Source: Pseudomonas viridiflava (GTDB taxonomy: Bacteria; Pseudomonadota; Gammaproteobacteria; Pseudomonadales; Pseudomonadaceae). Taken from it: DNA of 64,000 nucleotides. Of the stretch, positions 21,167 through 30,410 are shown piece after piece. A program made the position numbers and the translations under genes. Numbering within the stretch: the stretch's first letter is position 1; the number at the start of each line of letters is the position of its first letter. The notes beneath the pieces were generated by a model. That model had not been told where the DNA came from, did no database searches, and worked only from the letters and a program-made list of their open reading frames with translations. Where the stretch lies: the NCBI RefSeq assembly GCF_900601905.1, contig NZ_UWFA01000137.1, forward strand, positions 310,001 through 374,000, written 5' to 3'.

Positions 21167-23062
21167 TCAGTGTATCGACTGCTTGCTCAATTCCGGCATG
21201 ACAAAGTTTTTCACGATATACATCGAGCCTTCCTCGCTCAGGTGGCCGGAGTCGAACTGCAACAACGAGTTGTCCTTCTGCACGCGCACCAGGCAGGAAT
21301 TGGCCACGCAGAGTTTGTCGATCAGTGAAATGAAATCCACCGCCTGCGGATCGATCTGACGTTGGGTGGCGCGATCGGCGGCCATGACGCTCTGATCGAG
21401 CGCCGGGTCTGTGATGTGGGTTTGCGTCTGGCCCCAGTGGCGGTTGGCGATGACGCTGGGCAGGGAAGGGTTCCACTGGGGCAGCGGCCCGAGCAGGACG
21501 ACATGTTTGACGCCGTAGCTGCGCAACCGGGCGGCGATTTCGCTCCAGTGGGTTTTGTCGTGCTGATCCTTCTGGGCAATCACGACCACCTCCGGCTGCA
21601 ACTTCTGAATACTTTCCAGCGCCGTTCTGTTGGAGTAATTGCAACTCAGACGCGGCAGGGTTGCGCGGCCCGGGTCTTGGCTCAGGCTGGGTTTACAGCC
21701 CGCCGACGCCACTTGATAGAACGGCGTGTCCGCTGCCAGCAGCGTGCGCAACCCCAGTGACAGCGCCTGGGCGTGGGAGTCGCCCCACAGAAACACGCCG
21801 CCATGGCCGCGCTGCCGGGTGCACGATGGGTCGATGGCAGACTGCTGGCGCTGGGCAAAGGCCGAAAACGCATCACACTTGAGCCAGTAGATTTCATACA
21901 GGTTCTGGTAACGATTGGCGTAGCTCTGAACGAATCGCGCCTGGTCGGAAATGCTCACGGCCCGCAGCGGCGAGACCGCCCCCTCTGTCGCGTTCACCGC
22001 GCCCGCCGCGACAAACAACGCGCTGATCAGGCCGCTGGCGGTGGCAAAGGTCCAGCGGCGTCTGGGCGCAGTGTTGGCGGGTGGTTTTTCAATCAACTGA
22101 TAAGACGCCAGCCCGAGCGCGAAGGCGCAGGCAATGCCCAGTAACGCATGACTCGCATCGCCCAGATACCCGGCATAACTCATCAACACCACCACCGGCC
22201 AGTGCCAGAGGTACAGCGAGTAGGAGAGCGTGCCGGTCCATTGTGAGAACCGGTTGCCGGTCATCAGGGAATCCTGCCGGGCGGCCATGATCACCGCCAG
22301 CGTTCCGAGCACCGGCAGCAACGCCAGATAGCCTGGCCAGACATCTTTCTCCGACAGCAAGAAGAAGCTCGCCAGCATCAGGCTCAAGCCGACCGCTTCC
22401 AGGGCTCGCTGATGCAACCCGCGCAGCTTGATCGGAAAGACACAGGCGACGCCTCCCACCAGTAATTCCCAGGCCCGGGTCGGTAACAGGTAAAACGCAG
22501 GCTCTGGCCAGATGAACGAGGCGAACACGCAAAAGCCCAGGCCCGCCAGGCAGCCTGCCAGGATCAGCCAGCGCAGGTGCTGCACAGCGATTACTCGGCT
22601 CAATGCCAAGAGGACCACGGGGTAGATCATGTAGAACTGCCATTCCACCGACAGCGACCACGTATGCAGCAGCCATTTCTCATGAGCGCTGGCCGTGAAA
22701 TAGCCTGCCTCGAACCAGTAGACGATGTTCGATACAAAACCCAGGCTACCGGCGATGTGCTTGCCCAGCGCGCTGTAGTCCGGTGGCAGGAGGTAGAACC
22801 AGCCCACCAGCAGGAGCACGAAACACAGCACCGCGAGGGCCGGGATGATGCGTCTGGCGCGGGATTTGTAAAACGCCAGCAGGCTGAAGTTCCCGGCCTT
22901 CAGGCTGCGCAGGATGATCCCCGTGATCAGGTACCCGGAGATCACAAAGAAGATATCCACCCCGGCAAACCCGCCGGGTAACCAGTCGGGATTGAAATGG
23001 AAAAGCAGCACGGCAATCACCGCGATGGCGCGCAGTCCATTGATGTCTTTTCTGAAGTCCAT
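21167..23062 (-). CDS. Acyltransferase-3 / SGNH fusion membrane protein (OafA/YrhL type)
   Basis: O-acetyltransferase of surface polysaccharide. It has 631 residues: an N-terminal ten-helix acyltransferase-3 domain (DINGLRAIAVIAVLLFHF at about 5-22, FFVISGYLITGII near 40) and a C-terminal periplasmic SGNH hydrolase-like domain with LWGDSHAQAL (serine block) and a terminal DSGHLSEEGS (catalytic Asp/His block). The ATG at 23062 starts the conserved MDFRKDINGLRA; the frame extends 21 codons upstream without a recognisable leader. The next gene upstream (23122-24429) is polymerase/ligase-like and read in the same direction, so they may modify the same glycan. The acceptor is unknown. Confidence 0.88.
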   Translation of the reverse strand: MDFRKDINGLRAIAVIAVLLFHFNPDWLPGGFAGVDIFFVISGYLITGIILRSLKAGNFSLLAFYKSRARRIIPALAVLCFVLLLVGWFYLLPPDYSALGKHIAGSLGFVSNIVYWFEAGYFTASAHEKWLLHTWSLSVEWQFYMIYPVVLLALSRVIAVQHLRWLILAGCLAGLGFCVFASFIWPEPAFYLLPTRAWELLVGGVACVFPIKLRGLHQRALEAVGLSLMLASFFLLSEKDVWPGYLALLPVLGTLAVIMAARQDSLMTGNRFSQWTGTLSYSLYLWHWPVVVLMSYAGYLGDASHALLGIACAFALGLASYQLIEKPPANTAPRRRWTFATASGLISALFVAAGAVNATEGAVSPLRAVSISDQARFVQSYANRYQNLYEIYWLKCDAFSAFAQRQQSAIDPSCTRQRGHGGVFLWGDSHAQALSLGLRTLLAADTPFYQVASAGCKPSLSQDPGRATLPRLSCNYSNRTALESIQKLQPEVVVIAQKDQHDKTHWSEIAARLRSYGVKHVVLLGPLPQWNPSLPSVIANRHWGQTQTHITDPALDQSVMAADRATQRQIDPQAVDFISLIDKLCVANSCLVRVQKDNSLLQFDSGHLSEEGSMYIVKNFVMPELSKQSIH

Positions 23063-23121
23063 TGGCGTGTCTTCGTGGCAGGGAGCGCAAAGCTCAGGGG
23101 TCGATAGCCGTGGCGTAGCGG

Positions 23122-24429
23122 TCAATACGAGGTGGCCGGAGGCGCCAGTTGAAACGCTTGCGGCCTTGCGGTCTTGCGGCTGTCCAGCAGCTTGCCGGAC
23201 AACACATGACCCATCCCAAGGCCGAGAAACAGATTGGCGATGGTCACTTCGAACATGTCAGTGGTCCAGCTGACCAGGCAGCAGCAAAAGGTGATTGCCA
23301 GCAGGGCGCGACCAATGCGGCTGTCCTGGTTGCTCAGGGCGAAAAACAACGGGATCTGCAGCGCGTACAACAGCGGGCCCATCACACCGAACATCGCCCA
23401 CAGGTACATGGCGCTGCTGTCAGCCCCGGTCAGCAGTTCAGCCCCGGCCACCGGAAACATCGATGCCGGGCTGCCAAACAGGCCAAAGCCCGCTCCCGTA
23501 TAGCCCCAGCCGAGGTTTTCAATGATCTCCACCAGATAGGGCCACGTGTTGATCAGCCGGTCATACAGCGAGCCGAGGGAGTCGCTGCTACTGCTGACGG
23601 TGCGCATATCAAAGTCATAGACCAGCCCCACCAGAGGCAGGGTCAGGCCACCCAAGACCGCGATCACGCAGACAATACGCGTGGTCCAGCGCAGGTGGCT
23701 GAGCAGCAGCAGGCCCATGGTCACCACGAAGGCGGCGGCTGGCGCTTTGCTGGTGGTCAGGACGATGCCGTAGAGCGCTGCAGCGCTCAATGCCAGCAGC
23801 ACCAACCAGGAGCGAACGAACATCGCCAGATACAGCGCGTAGATCGCGATCAGGATCGACAGCACGTTGGAGACCCTGGCAAAACCGGCGATGCGGTCCT
23901 CACTGCCAGCGCTCCACGCGGTATTGGCGCTCAGCTCCACCTCGCCAACGCTGTAGGCATAGCCTTTCCAGGGCACGGTGGTCATTTTGTCCAGGGCAAC
24001 GCCAATCAGGGAGGCCAGCAGACAAAGCCCGATGACCCACAGAAACAGGCGTCGCTGATGGATCAGATGCTCGCTGCAGACCAACCCGAACAGCAGCGGG
24101 CTGATGACGAACAAACCGAATGCAATGTTGTACAGCGACGCGCCATGCAGCATCGCCAGCACTGAGGAAATCATCAACAGCAGCAGGCCCAGCCACACCA
24201 CTCGCCCGGCTTTGTAGTCGCGCAACTCCAGACCAAACATCACCAGACAGGCGACTTTGGGCAGATAGAGCAGTGAGGCGATGCCTGCCTGGTCGAAGTA
24301 AAAGCGCAGCGCGCCGGAAAAGGTTTCGACCACGATCAGACTGATGGCAATCCATACCACCAGCGTCGATTTGTTGAAGGACATGATCGACGTCTTCGCG
24401 CCGCTGTCGTTCGCAGAGTTCAACATCAT
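23122..24429 (-). CDS. O-antigen ligase/polymerase-like membrane protein
   Basis: It has 435 residues and about 10-12 hydrophobic helices, with a large loop around residues 250-320 containing the Wzy_C-like segment WGYTGAGFGLFGSPAS. This layout fits the O-antigen ligase/polymerase superfamily (WaaL, Wzy, PglL), but sequence alone does not separate these. Two ATGs in tandem start at 24429. Its partner downstream is an SGNH acyltransferase; no glycosyltransferase or flippase is adjacent. The role is therefore a family-level call. Confidence 0.65.
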   Translation of the reverse strand: MMLNSANDSGAKTSIMSFNKSTLVVWIAISLIVVETFSGALRFYFDQAGIASLLYLPKVACLVMFGLELRDYKAGRVVWLGLLLLMISSVLAMLHGASLYNIAFGLFVISPLLFGLVCSEHLIHQRRLFLWVIGLCLLASLIGVALDKMTTVPWKGYAYSVGEVELSANTAWSAGSEDRIAGFARVSNVLSILIAIYALYLAMFVRSWLVLLALSAAALYGIVLTTSKAPAAAFVVTMGLLLLSHLRWTTRIVCVIAVLGGLTLPLVGLVYDFDMRTVSSSSDSLGSLYDRLINTWPYLVEIIENLGWGYTGAGFGLFGSPASMFPVAGAELLTGADSSAMYLWAMFGVMGPLLYALQIPLFFALSNQDSRIGRALLAITFCCCLVSWTTDMFEVTIANLFLGLGMGHVLSGKLLDSRKTARPQAFQLAPPATSY

Positions 24430-24744
24430 GTTTTTCTGCCTTTGGGGTATTTAAAGGGGGAGTAGCAGTAACCGGAGGAGCGCGCGTGCCCGCGATAGCG
24501 TTCGTTCAGGTAATGGGTTCTTGAATTTGGAACCGCGAGCACGCTACCGCCCATCGACCCTTGAGAATGGGCAATGCGGGTACAGATCAGGAGGGGTGTA
24601 TCAGAAGTGACAGGGGCTATATCAGCCTGAGTTCGCGAAGCTGTCAATCAATTCGTCAAATTTTGCGCAGCATCCGATGGGCGTCGCTTCGGGTAGTTTG
24701 CAACCTGTTGAATTAACGGATGATTAAAATTTGACGCTAAAAAT
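24430..24744. other. Intergenic region with no recognised gene
   Basis: About 315 bases between the ligase-like gene and the opgD terminator. A 73-codon open frame (24426-24647, minus) lacks family resemblance and a credible ribosome site, and I treat it as the leader of the ligase-like gene. The segment near 24650-24735 is A+T richer and probably holds its promoter. Confidence 0.4.
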
Positions 24745-24777
24745 AAAACAGGAGGTGATCGGGCGACCACCTCCTGT
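24735..24777 (-). terminator. Intrinsic terminator of opgD
   Basis: On the minus strand a ten-base-pair stem (ACAGGAGGTG/CACCTCCTGT, 24748-24777) is followed by TTTTATTTTTAG. It starts 11 bases after the opgD stop. Confidence 0.92.
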
Positions 24778-24787
24778 TCGACTTTAC

Positions 24788-26410
24788 TCAGGACGGGTAT
24801 TTACGTTTTTCAGGCGCTGGCGGGAAGTACTGATACAGCCAGGTTTCGCTCAGGGTGCGATCCTGGGTGCGGATGAACATGCGCATTTGCACCGGCTCGA
24901 CCGAATCGCTGTCCGGCAGCCAGTCGAAGATGATCCGATAGCCTTTGATGTCCGGCAGCTTGAGAATGTTGAACTCCTGCAGCTTGCCGTGGGAGACCGT
25001 CACGATAGGCTCGATGGCTGTGCCTTCGGGCAGGCTTTCCAGCCCGCCACCGTTGAAGTCCACGGCAAAACGACGGGCCCAGAATTTCGGATAATGCTCG
25101 CCCGGTGCCCAGCCTTCGGTGAAACCTCCCATGCCGGACCGCGTCGCGTGGACCTGGGCTAACGGCGTGCGCACGGGTGGTAGCGGTGCCCAATAGAGCT
25201 TGTAGCCGTAGTTGACCGACTGCCCGGCCTTGATCTTGTCCTTGGGGGTCCAGAACACCACGATGTTGTCCATGGTCTCGCCAGTGGTGACGATTTCCAC
25301 CAGGTTGACTGCGCCTTCGCCCCAGGCTGTGGTCGGCTCGACCCACAGGCTCGGACGACGGTGGTACCAGTCCACGGTGTCCTGATAGCTGGCGAACTCG
25401 TGATCGGTCTGCACCAGACCGAAACCTTTAGGGTCTTTGTCGGCAAAGGCGTTGAATTGCAGGCTCGGCGGGTTGTTCAACGGACGACAGATCCACTCGC
25501 CATTGCCGCGCCACATGGCCAGACGATCCGAGTCGTGGATCTGCGGGTGAATGGTGTCGCACATGCGGCGTTCGTGGTTGCCGCAGCTGAACATACTGGT
25601 CATCGGCGAGATGCCCATCTGATCAATGTCGGTGCGGGCATTGATGTTCGCGTCGATGTCCATCACCACCTGCCCGGACTGGCAGTCGATGTCGAAGCGG
25701 TACGCACCGGTGCAGCTCGGCGAGTCGAGCAGTGCGTAGACCACGAAGCGCGTGGCGTTTTTGTCCGGCGTTTCGAACCAGAACTTGGTGAAGTCGGGGA
25801 ATTCTTCCTGACGCTTGGCGTAGGTATCGATGGCCAGGCCACGGGCCGACAAACCGTACTGCTTGTTGCTGTCCACGGCACGGAAGTAGCTGGCGCCGAG
25901 GAACGACACTACGTCGTTGATGGCGATTTCAGGCGCCTTGAACAACTTGAAGCCAGCAAAACCAAGGTCGCCCTTGACCAAGGATTTATCGATGCCACTG
26001 GTCTCGTAGTTGAACAGTTCGTGGCGGAAATGGACTTCGCGCGATGCTTTGGTCTTGGGATCAACGCTGTACATCCGGACGGGTGTCTTGAAGCCCATGC
26101 CGACGTGGAAGAAATGCACGTCCAGTTGGCCATGAAGCTCGTTCCACAAGGAATGCCCGGCGTCATACTTGATCGCGTTGAACTGCTGGGGCGTCATATT
26201 AGCCAGTACGGGCGGCAACACTTGCTTGGTGCTGACATAACCCCGGCCCGCCAGCTGCCTGGCGTGGGCCTTGAGTGCGTCGAAGTCAAAGTGTTCGATA
26301 TCGCCATCAGCCGTGGCGGCCATAGCGCGTGCAGCGAAAAGCCCCGAGGCGGGCACGCTGCTATAAGCCGCCAACGCCATGGATGCTTTCAGAAGAGTCC
26401 TGCGATTCAT
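24788..26410 (-). CDS. opgD: Glucan biosynthesis protein D (OpgD/MdoD), Tat-exported
   Basis: Periplasmic protein that shapes the backbone of osmoregulated periplasmic glucans. It has 540 residues with a twin-arginine leader ([10 protein letters not shown], then a hydrophobic stretch to about 32). The MdoG/OpgD domain fills the rest. Conserved segments include [37 protein letters not shown] and [18 protein letters not shown]. The Tat leader separates it from OpgG, which is Sec-exported. It is monocistronic, with its own terminator. Confidence 0.93.
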   Translation of the reverse strand: MNRRTLLKASMALAAYSSVPASGLFAARAMAATADGDIEHFDFDALKAHARQLAGRGYVSTKQVLPPVLANMTPQQFNAIKYDAGHSLWNELHGQLDVHFFHVGMGFKTPVRMYSVDPKTKASREVHFRHELFNYETSGIDKSLVKGDLGFAGFKLFKAPEIAINDVVSFLGASYFRAVDSNKQYGLSARGLAIDTYAKRQEEFPDFTKFWFETPDKNATRFVVYALLDSPSCTGAYRFDIDCQSGQVVMDIDANINARTDIDQMGISPMTSMFSCGNHERRMCDTIHPQIHDSDRLAMWRGNGEWICRPLNNPPSLQFNAFADKDPKGFGLVQTDHEFASYQDTVDWYHRRPSLWVEPTTAWGEGAVNLVEIVTTGETMDNIVVFWTPKDKIKAGQSVNYGYKLYWAPLPPVRTPLAQVHATRSGMGGFTEGWAPGEHYPKFWARRFAVDFNGGGLESLPEGTAIEPIVTVSHGKLQEFNILKLPDIKGYRIIFDWLPDSDSVEPVQMRMFIRTQDRTLSETWLYQYFPPAPEKRKYPS

Positions 26411-26614
26411 AAGGTGAAGCCCCTAACGAGTACTGTGCATCCTGCACACGAAAATTGCGCGCTACGACTCCTTGCTGAACGCCAAGCTACCGACAACAGA
26501 TAACAAACACAGCCTCTTGTTCGCAAAAAACATAAATAATTACGATTTAGATGTGCCGAAATTGTGTCTGGATTACGCGGTTCACCTGGGAGACCCTTCA
26601 GATTCGCAGATATA

Positions 26615-26700
26615 TGGGGGCCAGCTTGCTCGCGAAGAGGTCGGTTGATTCAGCAGTTTTCAGAGGCTGAACCGTAGTCTCCGCAAGCAAGTCTTGTGGT
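26615..26700. repeat. Degenerate REPIN, family A
   Basis: GGGGGCCAGCTTGCTCGCGAAGAGG and, 40 bases on, CCGCAAGCAAGTCTTGTGG are decayed arms of the GGGAGCGAGCTTGCTCGCGAA family. They lie in the 300-base gap between opgD and lpd3. The rest of the gap is the A+T-rich leader of opgD (about 26411-26560), in which I see no further element. Confidence 0.6.
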
Positions 26701-26710
26701 CCCTTGCTTG

Positions 26711-28111
26711 TTAAGTCTGCGTCGGCAACCCAGTCACGCTCATCGCCGCCTGGCGCAGGGCTTCGGAGCGGGTCGGGTGCGCGTGGCTGATCAGGCCGAT
26801 GTCCTCGGACGATGCCGCAAATTCCATGGCCACGCAGAACTCGGCGATTATCTCGCTGACGCTTGGCCCCACCAGATGTACGCCAAGTATCTCGTCGGTG
26901 CGTTCGTCAGCCAGCACTTTGGCAAAGCCATCGGTTTCATGGTTGACCTTGGAGCGGCTGTTGGCGCTGAACGGGAATTTACCGACCTTGTAGGCGCGTC
27001 CATCGGCTTTGAGCTGTTCTTCGGTCTTGCCCACGCTGGCCAGCTCCGGTCGGGTGTAAATCACGTTGGGGATCAGGTTGTAATTAACCTCACCGGCTTT
27101 GCCGACGATGCGCTCCAGGCACACGTTTGCCTCGTCTTCAGCCTTGTGCGCCAGCATTGGCCCGGAGGTGACATCGCCAATAACCCAGATATTCTCTGCC
27201 GCCGTTCGATGACCCTTGTTCGCCAGCATGCCGCGCTTGTCCACCTCAAGGCCCACCGTCTCCAACCCCAGGCCCTTGGTGTACGGCCGACGTCCGATGG
27301 AAACCAGCACGTAATCGGCTTCGATCAGCTGCGCCTCACCACCGGCAGCCGGTTCCACGCTCAGGCTTACACCCTGACCGGATACGGTGGCCGTGGTGAC
27401 TTTCGAGCTCAGCTTGAAGTCAATGCCCTGGCGCGACAGCGAACGCTGCAAGGTCTTGCCGGTTTCCAGATCCGTACCGTGCGCAACGTGATCGAGGTAT
27501 TCCACGACCGTGACTTTCGCCCCCAGACGTCGCCATACCGAGCCCAACTCCAGGCCGATCACGCCTGCGCCAATCACCACCAGATGTTTGGGCACCTCGG
27601 GCAAAGACAGCGCGCCGGTGGAGTCCAGAATGCGTTTGTTATCGATGTCCACACCGGGCAACGACGTCGGTTCGGAGCCGGTGGCGATGATGATGTCCTT
27701 GGCCTGCAACTCGGTCTCCACGCCCTGGGCATCGGTAACGATGACTCGGCCTGGCCCCGCGATACGTCCCCAGCCTTTGATCCATTGCGCCTTGTACTTG
27801 CGAAACAGAAACTCGATGCCTTTGGTCAAGGCGGTCACGCTTTCGCCTTTCTGCTTCATCATCTGCGCGAGATTGAGGGTGGGCGTGACTTCAATCCCGA
27901 GTTTCGCGAACTCTTCACCCATGGCCGATTCGTAAAGTTCGGAGGCGTGCAGCAATGCTTTGGACGGAATGCAGCCCACGTTCAGGCAAGTGCCCCCCAA
28001 TGTTTCACGGCCCTCGATACAGGCCACGCTCAATCCCAATTGTCCGGCACGAATGGCCGCGTTATAGCCGCCGGGGCCGCCACCAATAATCACAACGTCA
28101 TAATTGCTCAT
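26711..28111 (-). CDS. lpd3: Dihydrolipoyl dehydrogenase 3
   Basis: FAD disulfide oxidoreductase that reoxidises dihydrolipoamide of 2-oxoacid dehydrogenase or glycine-cleavage complexes. It has 466 residues: FAD site IIGGGPGGYNAA (7-18), redox-active disulfide GGTCLNVGCIPSK (about 40-52), NAD domain VVIGAGVIGLELGS and the C-terminal base HAHPTRSEAL. The long match to the Pseudomonas LPD-3 sequence, as I recall it, supports this isozyme. The ATG at 28111 gives MSNYDVVIIGGG; the upstream extension is spurious. No E1/E2 gene is nearby, so the protein is a free-standing E3. Confidence 0.9.
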   Translation of the reverse strand: MSNYDVVIIGGGPGGYNAAIRAGQLGLSVACIEGRETLGGTCLNVGCIPSKALLHASELYESAMGEEFAKLGIEVTPTLNLAQMMKQKGESVTALTKGIEFLFRKYKAQWIKGWGRIAGPGRVIVTDAQGVETELQAKDIIIATGSEPTSLPGVDIDNKRILDSTGALSLPEVPKHLVVIGAGVIGLELGSVWRRLGAKVTVVEYLDHVAHGTDLETGKTLQRSLSRQGIDFKLSSKVTTATVSGQGVSLSVEPAAGGEAQLIEADYVLVSIGRRPYTKGLGLETVGLEVDKRGMLANKGHRTAAENIWVIGDVTSGPMLAHKAEDEANVCLERIVGKAGEVNYNLIPNVIYTRPELASVGKTEEQLKADGRAYKVGKFPFSANSRSKVNHETDGFAKVLADERTDEILGVHLVGPSVSEIIAEFCVAMEFAASSEDIGLISHAHPTRSEALRQAAMSVTGLPTQT

Positions 28112-28247
28112 GGTCCTTTGCTCCTGAGTCGATGCGTTAAATGATGGTTGTAATATTCCCGGCTGCAAGGGTCAAGCTGCAATCTGTAAAAGCGCACTTG
28201 CCCCGGGATGAACGATGACCCGGTTTGGCTGGTGCACCGCAGCGCCT

Positions 28248-28274
28248 TCATCGCGGGCAAGCGTGCTCTTACGC
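28248..28274. repeat. Single degenerate REP
   Basis: TCATCGCGGGCAAGCGTGCTC followed by TTACGC resembles one arm of the CGCGGGCAAGCCTCGCTCC REP. It lies between lpd3 and the cytidylyltransferase-like gene, 11 bases past the latter's stop. Confidence 0.45.
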
Positions 28275-28285
28275 AAGGCGGGGCT

Positions 28286-29215
28286 TCAAGTCCACCAATA
28301 GCGCACAAGATGAAAGAAGATCGGTGCAGCAAAGCACACTGAATCCAGCCGATCGAGCATGCCGCCGTGGCCTTCGATCATGTGGCCCCAGTCCTTGACG
28401 CCCCGGTCGCGCTTGATCGCCGACATGACGATGCCGCCCGCAAAGCCCAGCAGGTTGATCAGCAAGGCAATCAGGATCGCCTGCCACGGGTTGAAGGGCG
28501 TGATCCACCACAGCGCGCCGCCAATCAGCGAGGCCAGGGCGATGCCGCCAACGAAGCCTTCAACCGTCTTGGAGGGCGACAGGTTGGGGGCGATCTTGTG
28601 TTTGCCGAACAGCTTGCCGCAGACGTACTGCAACACGTCCGAGAGCTGCACCACGATCACCAGGTAGGCGATCAGCAACAGATTGCGGCCTTCGTAGCCA
28701 GCGATGTCCAGCGTCAGCAGCGCCGGGACGTAAGACACGCAGAACACCGCAATCATCAAGCCCCACTGGACCTTGGAGGCGCGTTCCAGGAAGTGTTTGC
28801 TGTCGCCGCCCAGCGACGCCAGGATCGGCAGCAGCAAAAACACATAGACCGGAATGAAGATCGAAAACAATCCGTACCAGTCCATGGCGATCAGCAGGTA
28901 TTGCAGCGGCAGCGCCACGTAAAACGCCGCTACGAGGGCCGGATAATCGCTCTTGCGCGTCGGCGTCAGGGTCAGGAACTCGCGCAGTGCGTAGAACGAC
29001 ACCGCATAGAACAGCAGGATCACGGCGGTGTAACCCAATGCGAAGGCAATACCTATGACGATCACCATCACCCACCACGCGTTGATTCGGGCGTTGAGGT
29101 TATCGATGACCGAGTTCGGCCCGCCGGCCTTGCGTTTGAGGATGTAACCGATCAGCGAGGCCAGCAGCAGGATCGCGCCAATCCCCATGAACAACATTTG
29201 GGTCTGCTTATCCAT
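28286..29215 (-). CDS. CdsA-family phosphatidate cytidylyltransferase (YnbB-like)
   Basis: Predicted to make a CDP-activated lipid from phosphatidic acid and CTP. It has 309 residues and about eight membrane helices. The full CDS signature is present near the C-terminus: SAIKRDRGVKDWGHMIEGHG followed by GMLDRLDS, with the basic and aspartate residues that bind CTP and metal. The housekeeping cdsA is normally elsewhere (near dxr), so this is a second, pathway-specific copy. It overlaps the PlsC-like gene (TGATG). It is the last gene of a ynbABCD-related block whose other members supply acyltransferase, head-group transferase and phosphatase functions. Confidence 0.88.
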   Translation of the reverse strand: MDKQTQMLFMGIGAILLLASLIGYILKRKAGGPNSVIDNLNARINAWWVMVIVIGIAFALGYTAVILLFYAVSFYALREFLTLTPTRKSDYPALVAAFYVALPLQYLLIAMDWYGLFSIFIPVYVFLLLPILASLGGDSKHFLERASKVQWGLMIAVFCVSYVPALLTLDIAGYEGRNLLLIAYLVIVVQLSDVLQYVCGKLFGKHKIAPNLSPSKTVEGFVGGIALASLIGGALWWITPFNPWQAILIALLINLLGFAGGIVMSAIKRDRGVKDWGHMIEGHGGMLDRLDSVCFAAPIFFHLVRYWWT

Positions 29216-29835
29216 CAGAGCTGCTCCGGGGCCAGGGCGAGCAGCGCTTCACGGCTGCGCGACAAAAACTGTTCTTTGCTTTCTTCACTGTCCAACTGCA
29301 AGGGCACGCCAAAGCTGGTTGTGCATAACAACGGCAGCGGCAATATGCGGCCCTTGGGCATGACGCGGTTCAGGTTGGCTATCCACACCGGCACCAGTTC
29401 CGCCTGTGGGTAACTTTTCGCCAGGTGATACAAGCCGCTCTTGAAGGGCAGTAAACCGTCTTCCAGGTTGCGCGTGCCTTCCGGAAAGATGATCAGTGAA
29501 TCACCGCTTTCCAGCGCATCAAGCATCGGCTGCAGCGGATTGCTGTCCGCTGCAGTGCGATTGCGCTCGACCATCACGCCGTTGAACACGCCATTGATGA
29601 TGTACCGCCGTAGCGGGCTGCTCTGCCAGTAGTCGGCACCGGCAACCGGTCGTGTCAGCTGGCGCAGCGCAGGGGGTAACGACGCCCAGAGCAGAACGAA
29701 ATCGCCATGACTGCTGTGGTTGGCGAAGTAGATCCGCTGCACCGGCTCGGGCGTGCAGCCCAGCCACAGGCTGCGGGCACCAGTGATGCTGCGCGCGCCA
29801 GCGGTAATGAGCGTCGCGACCAGAGGTTCAAACAT
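29215..29835 (-). CDS. PlsC-like 1-acylglycerol-3-phosphate acyltransferase
   Basis: It has 206 residues with the acyltransferase blocks NHSSHGDF (HX4D catalytic motif, about 39-46), GVMVERNR (block II) and FPEGTRN (block III, about 117-123). It lacks the long N-terminal helix region of PlsB, which fits lysophosphatidate acyltransferases. It is translationally coupled to the downstream cytidylyltransferase and lies nine bases after the small membrane protein gene. The context suggests it makes the phosphatidate used by the next enzyme. The acyl donor is not deducible. Confidence 0.85.
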   Translation of the reverse strand: MFEPLVATLITAGARSITGARSLWLGCTPEPVQRIYFANHSSHGDFVLLWASLPPALRQLTRPVAGADYWQSSPLRRYIINGVFNGVMVERNRTAADSNPLQPMLDALESGDSLIIFPEGTRNLEDGLLPFKSGLYHLAKSYPQAELVPVWIANLNRVMPKGRILPLPLLCTTSFGVPLQLDSEESKEQFLSRSREALLALAPEQL

Positions 29836-29844
29836 GGCGTTTCC

Positions 29845-30300
29845 TCAAGAGGTGAAGGACAACCAGGGGAAAATGACGATGGCGCTCAGCAGCACGAGCA
29901 ACTGAACGGCGAGAAACAGCAGTTGTTGGCGCAGTAGCTTCAACGCGCCCTGGCTGCGGGATGCCCAGCTGCGCGCGGTTTTATCCACAGGCGCCAGACC
30001 GAGCTGGCCGAGTGCATCGTCCATTGCGGCGGTGCGATCAGACAGCCATTGCGGGTCACTGGCGACCATGTGAAACAGGTCGGCATCGAAGCCCACACGG
30101 ATTGCGTAGTACTTTTGGAGTATGCCCAGCAGCACACCGATCACCACGACTACCAGCAGCAACGCGTTGGGCACAGTTATCAACAGCTGAACCAGCCCAA
30201 AGCCCACGCACAATAGCGTCAGCCCTGTGGACAAGTTATCCAGCGCCTTGCCCCTGCGCAGCAGGCTGGCGACGATGTGGAGTTGCATTTCATGGGACAT
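29845..30300 (-). CDS. Small membrane protein of the ynb-like block, function unknown
   Basis: I do not recognise a named family. The 151-residue protein has two adjacent membrane helices (about 22-43 and 46-66), a soluble middle with FDADLFHMVASDPQWLSDR (about 70-90), and a third hydrophobic helix at 126-147. Its position between the phosphatase and acyltransferase genes, with a 9-base gap to the latter, ties it to the lipid pathway. A DnaA box (29981-29989) lies in the coding sequence. It could be a scaffold or head-group carrier, but that is a guess. Confidence 0.7.
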   Translation of the reverse strand: MSHEMQLHIVASLLRRGKALDNLSTGLTLLCVGFGLVQLLITVPNALLLVVVVIGVLLGILQKYYAIRVGFDADLFHMVASDPQWLSDRTAAMDDALGQLGLAPVDKTARSWASRSQGALKLLRQQLLFLAVQLLVLLSAIVIFPWLSFTS

Positions 30301-30338
30301 CGTTTAAATCCTCTCGCTATTGAAGCCGGGACATCGCT

Positions 30339-30400
30339 TTCGCGGGCAAGCCTCGCTCCAACGAATGGCGTTGTCCGTTGGAGCGAGGCTTGCCCGCGAA
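30339..30400. repeat. REP pair, family B, in reversed (head-in) orientation
   Basis: CGCGGGCAAGCCTCGCTCCAAC and its inverted copy are separated by 14 bases between two genes of the ynb-like block. In the other family-B elements (42039, 50173, 54589) the GTTGGAGCGAGG ends point outward; here they point inward. The hairpin could lower expression of the three distal genes. Confidence 0.85.
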
Positions 30401-30410
30401 TAAGTCGCCG

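Noticed and set aside
24426..24647. 73-codon minus-strand frame upstream of the ligase-like gene
   Set aside because: No ribosome site, no homologous look; best read as leader sequence.
26138..26154. GTTCCACAAGGAAT, parS-like
   Set aside because: The centre and right arm deviate from the CACGTG core required for ParB binding.
27349..27360. GGTTCCACGC in lpd3, parS-like
   Set aside because: Half-site similarity only; no palindrome.
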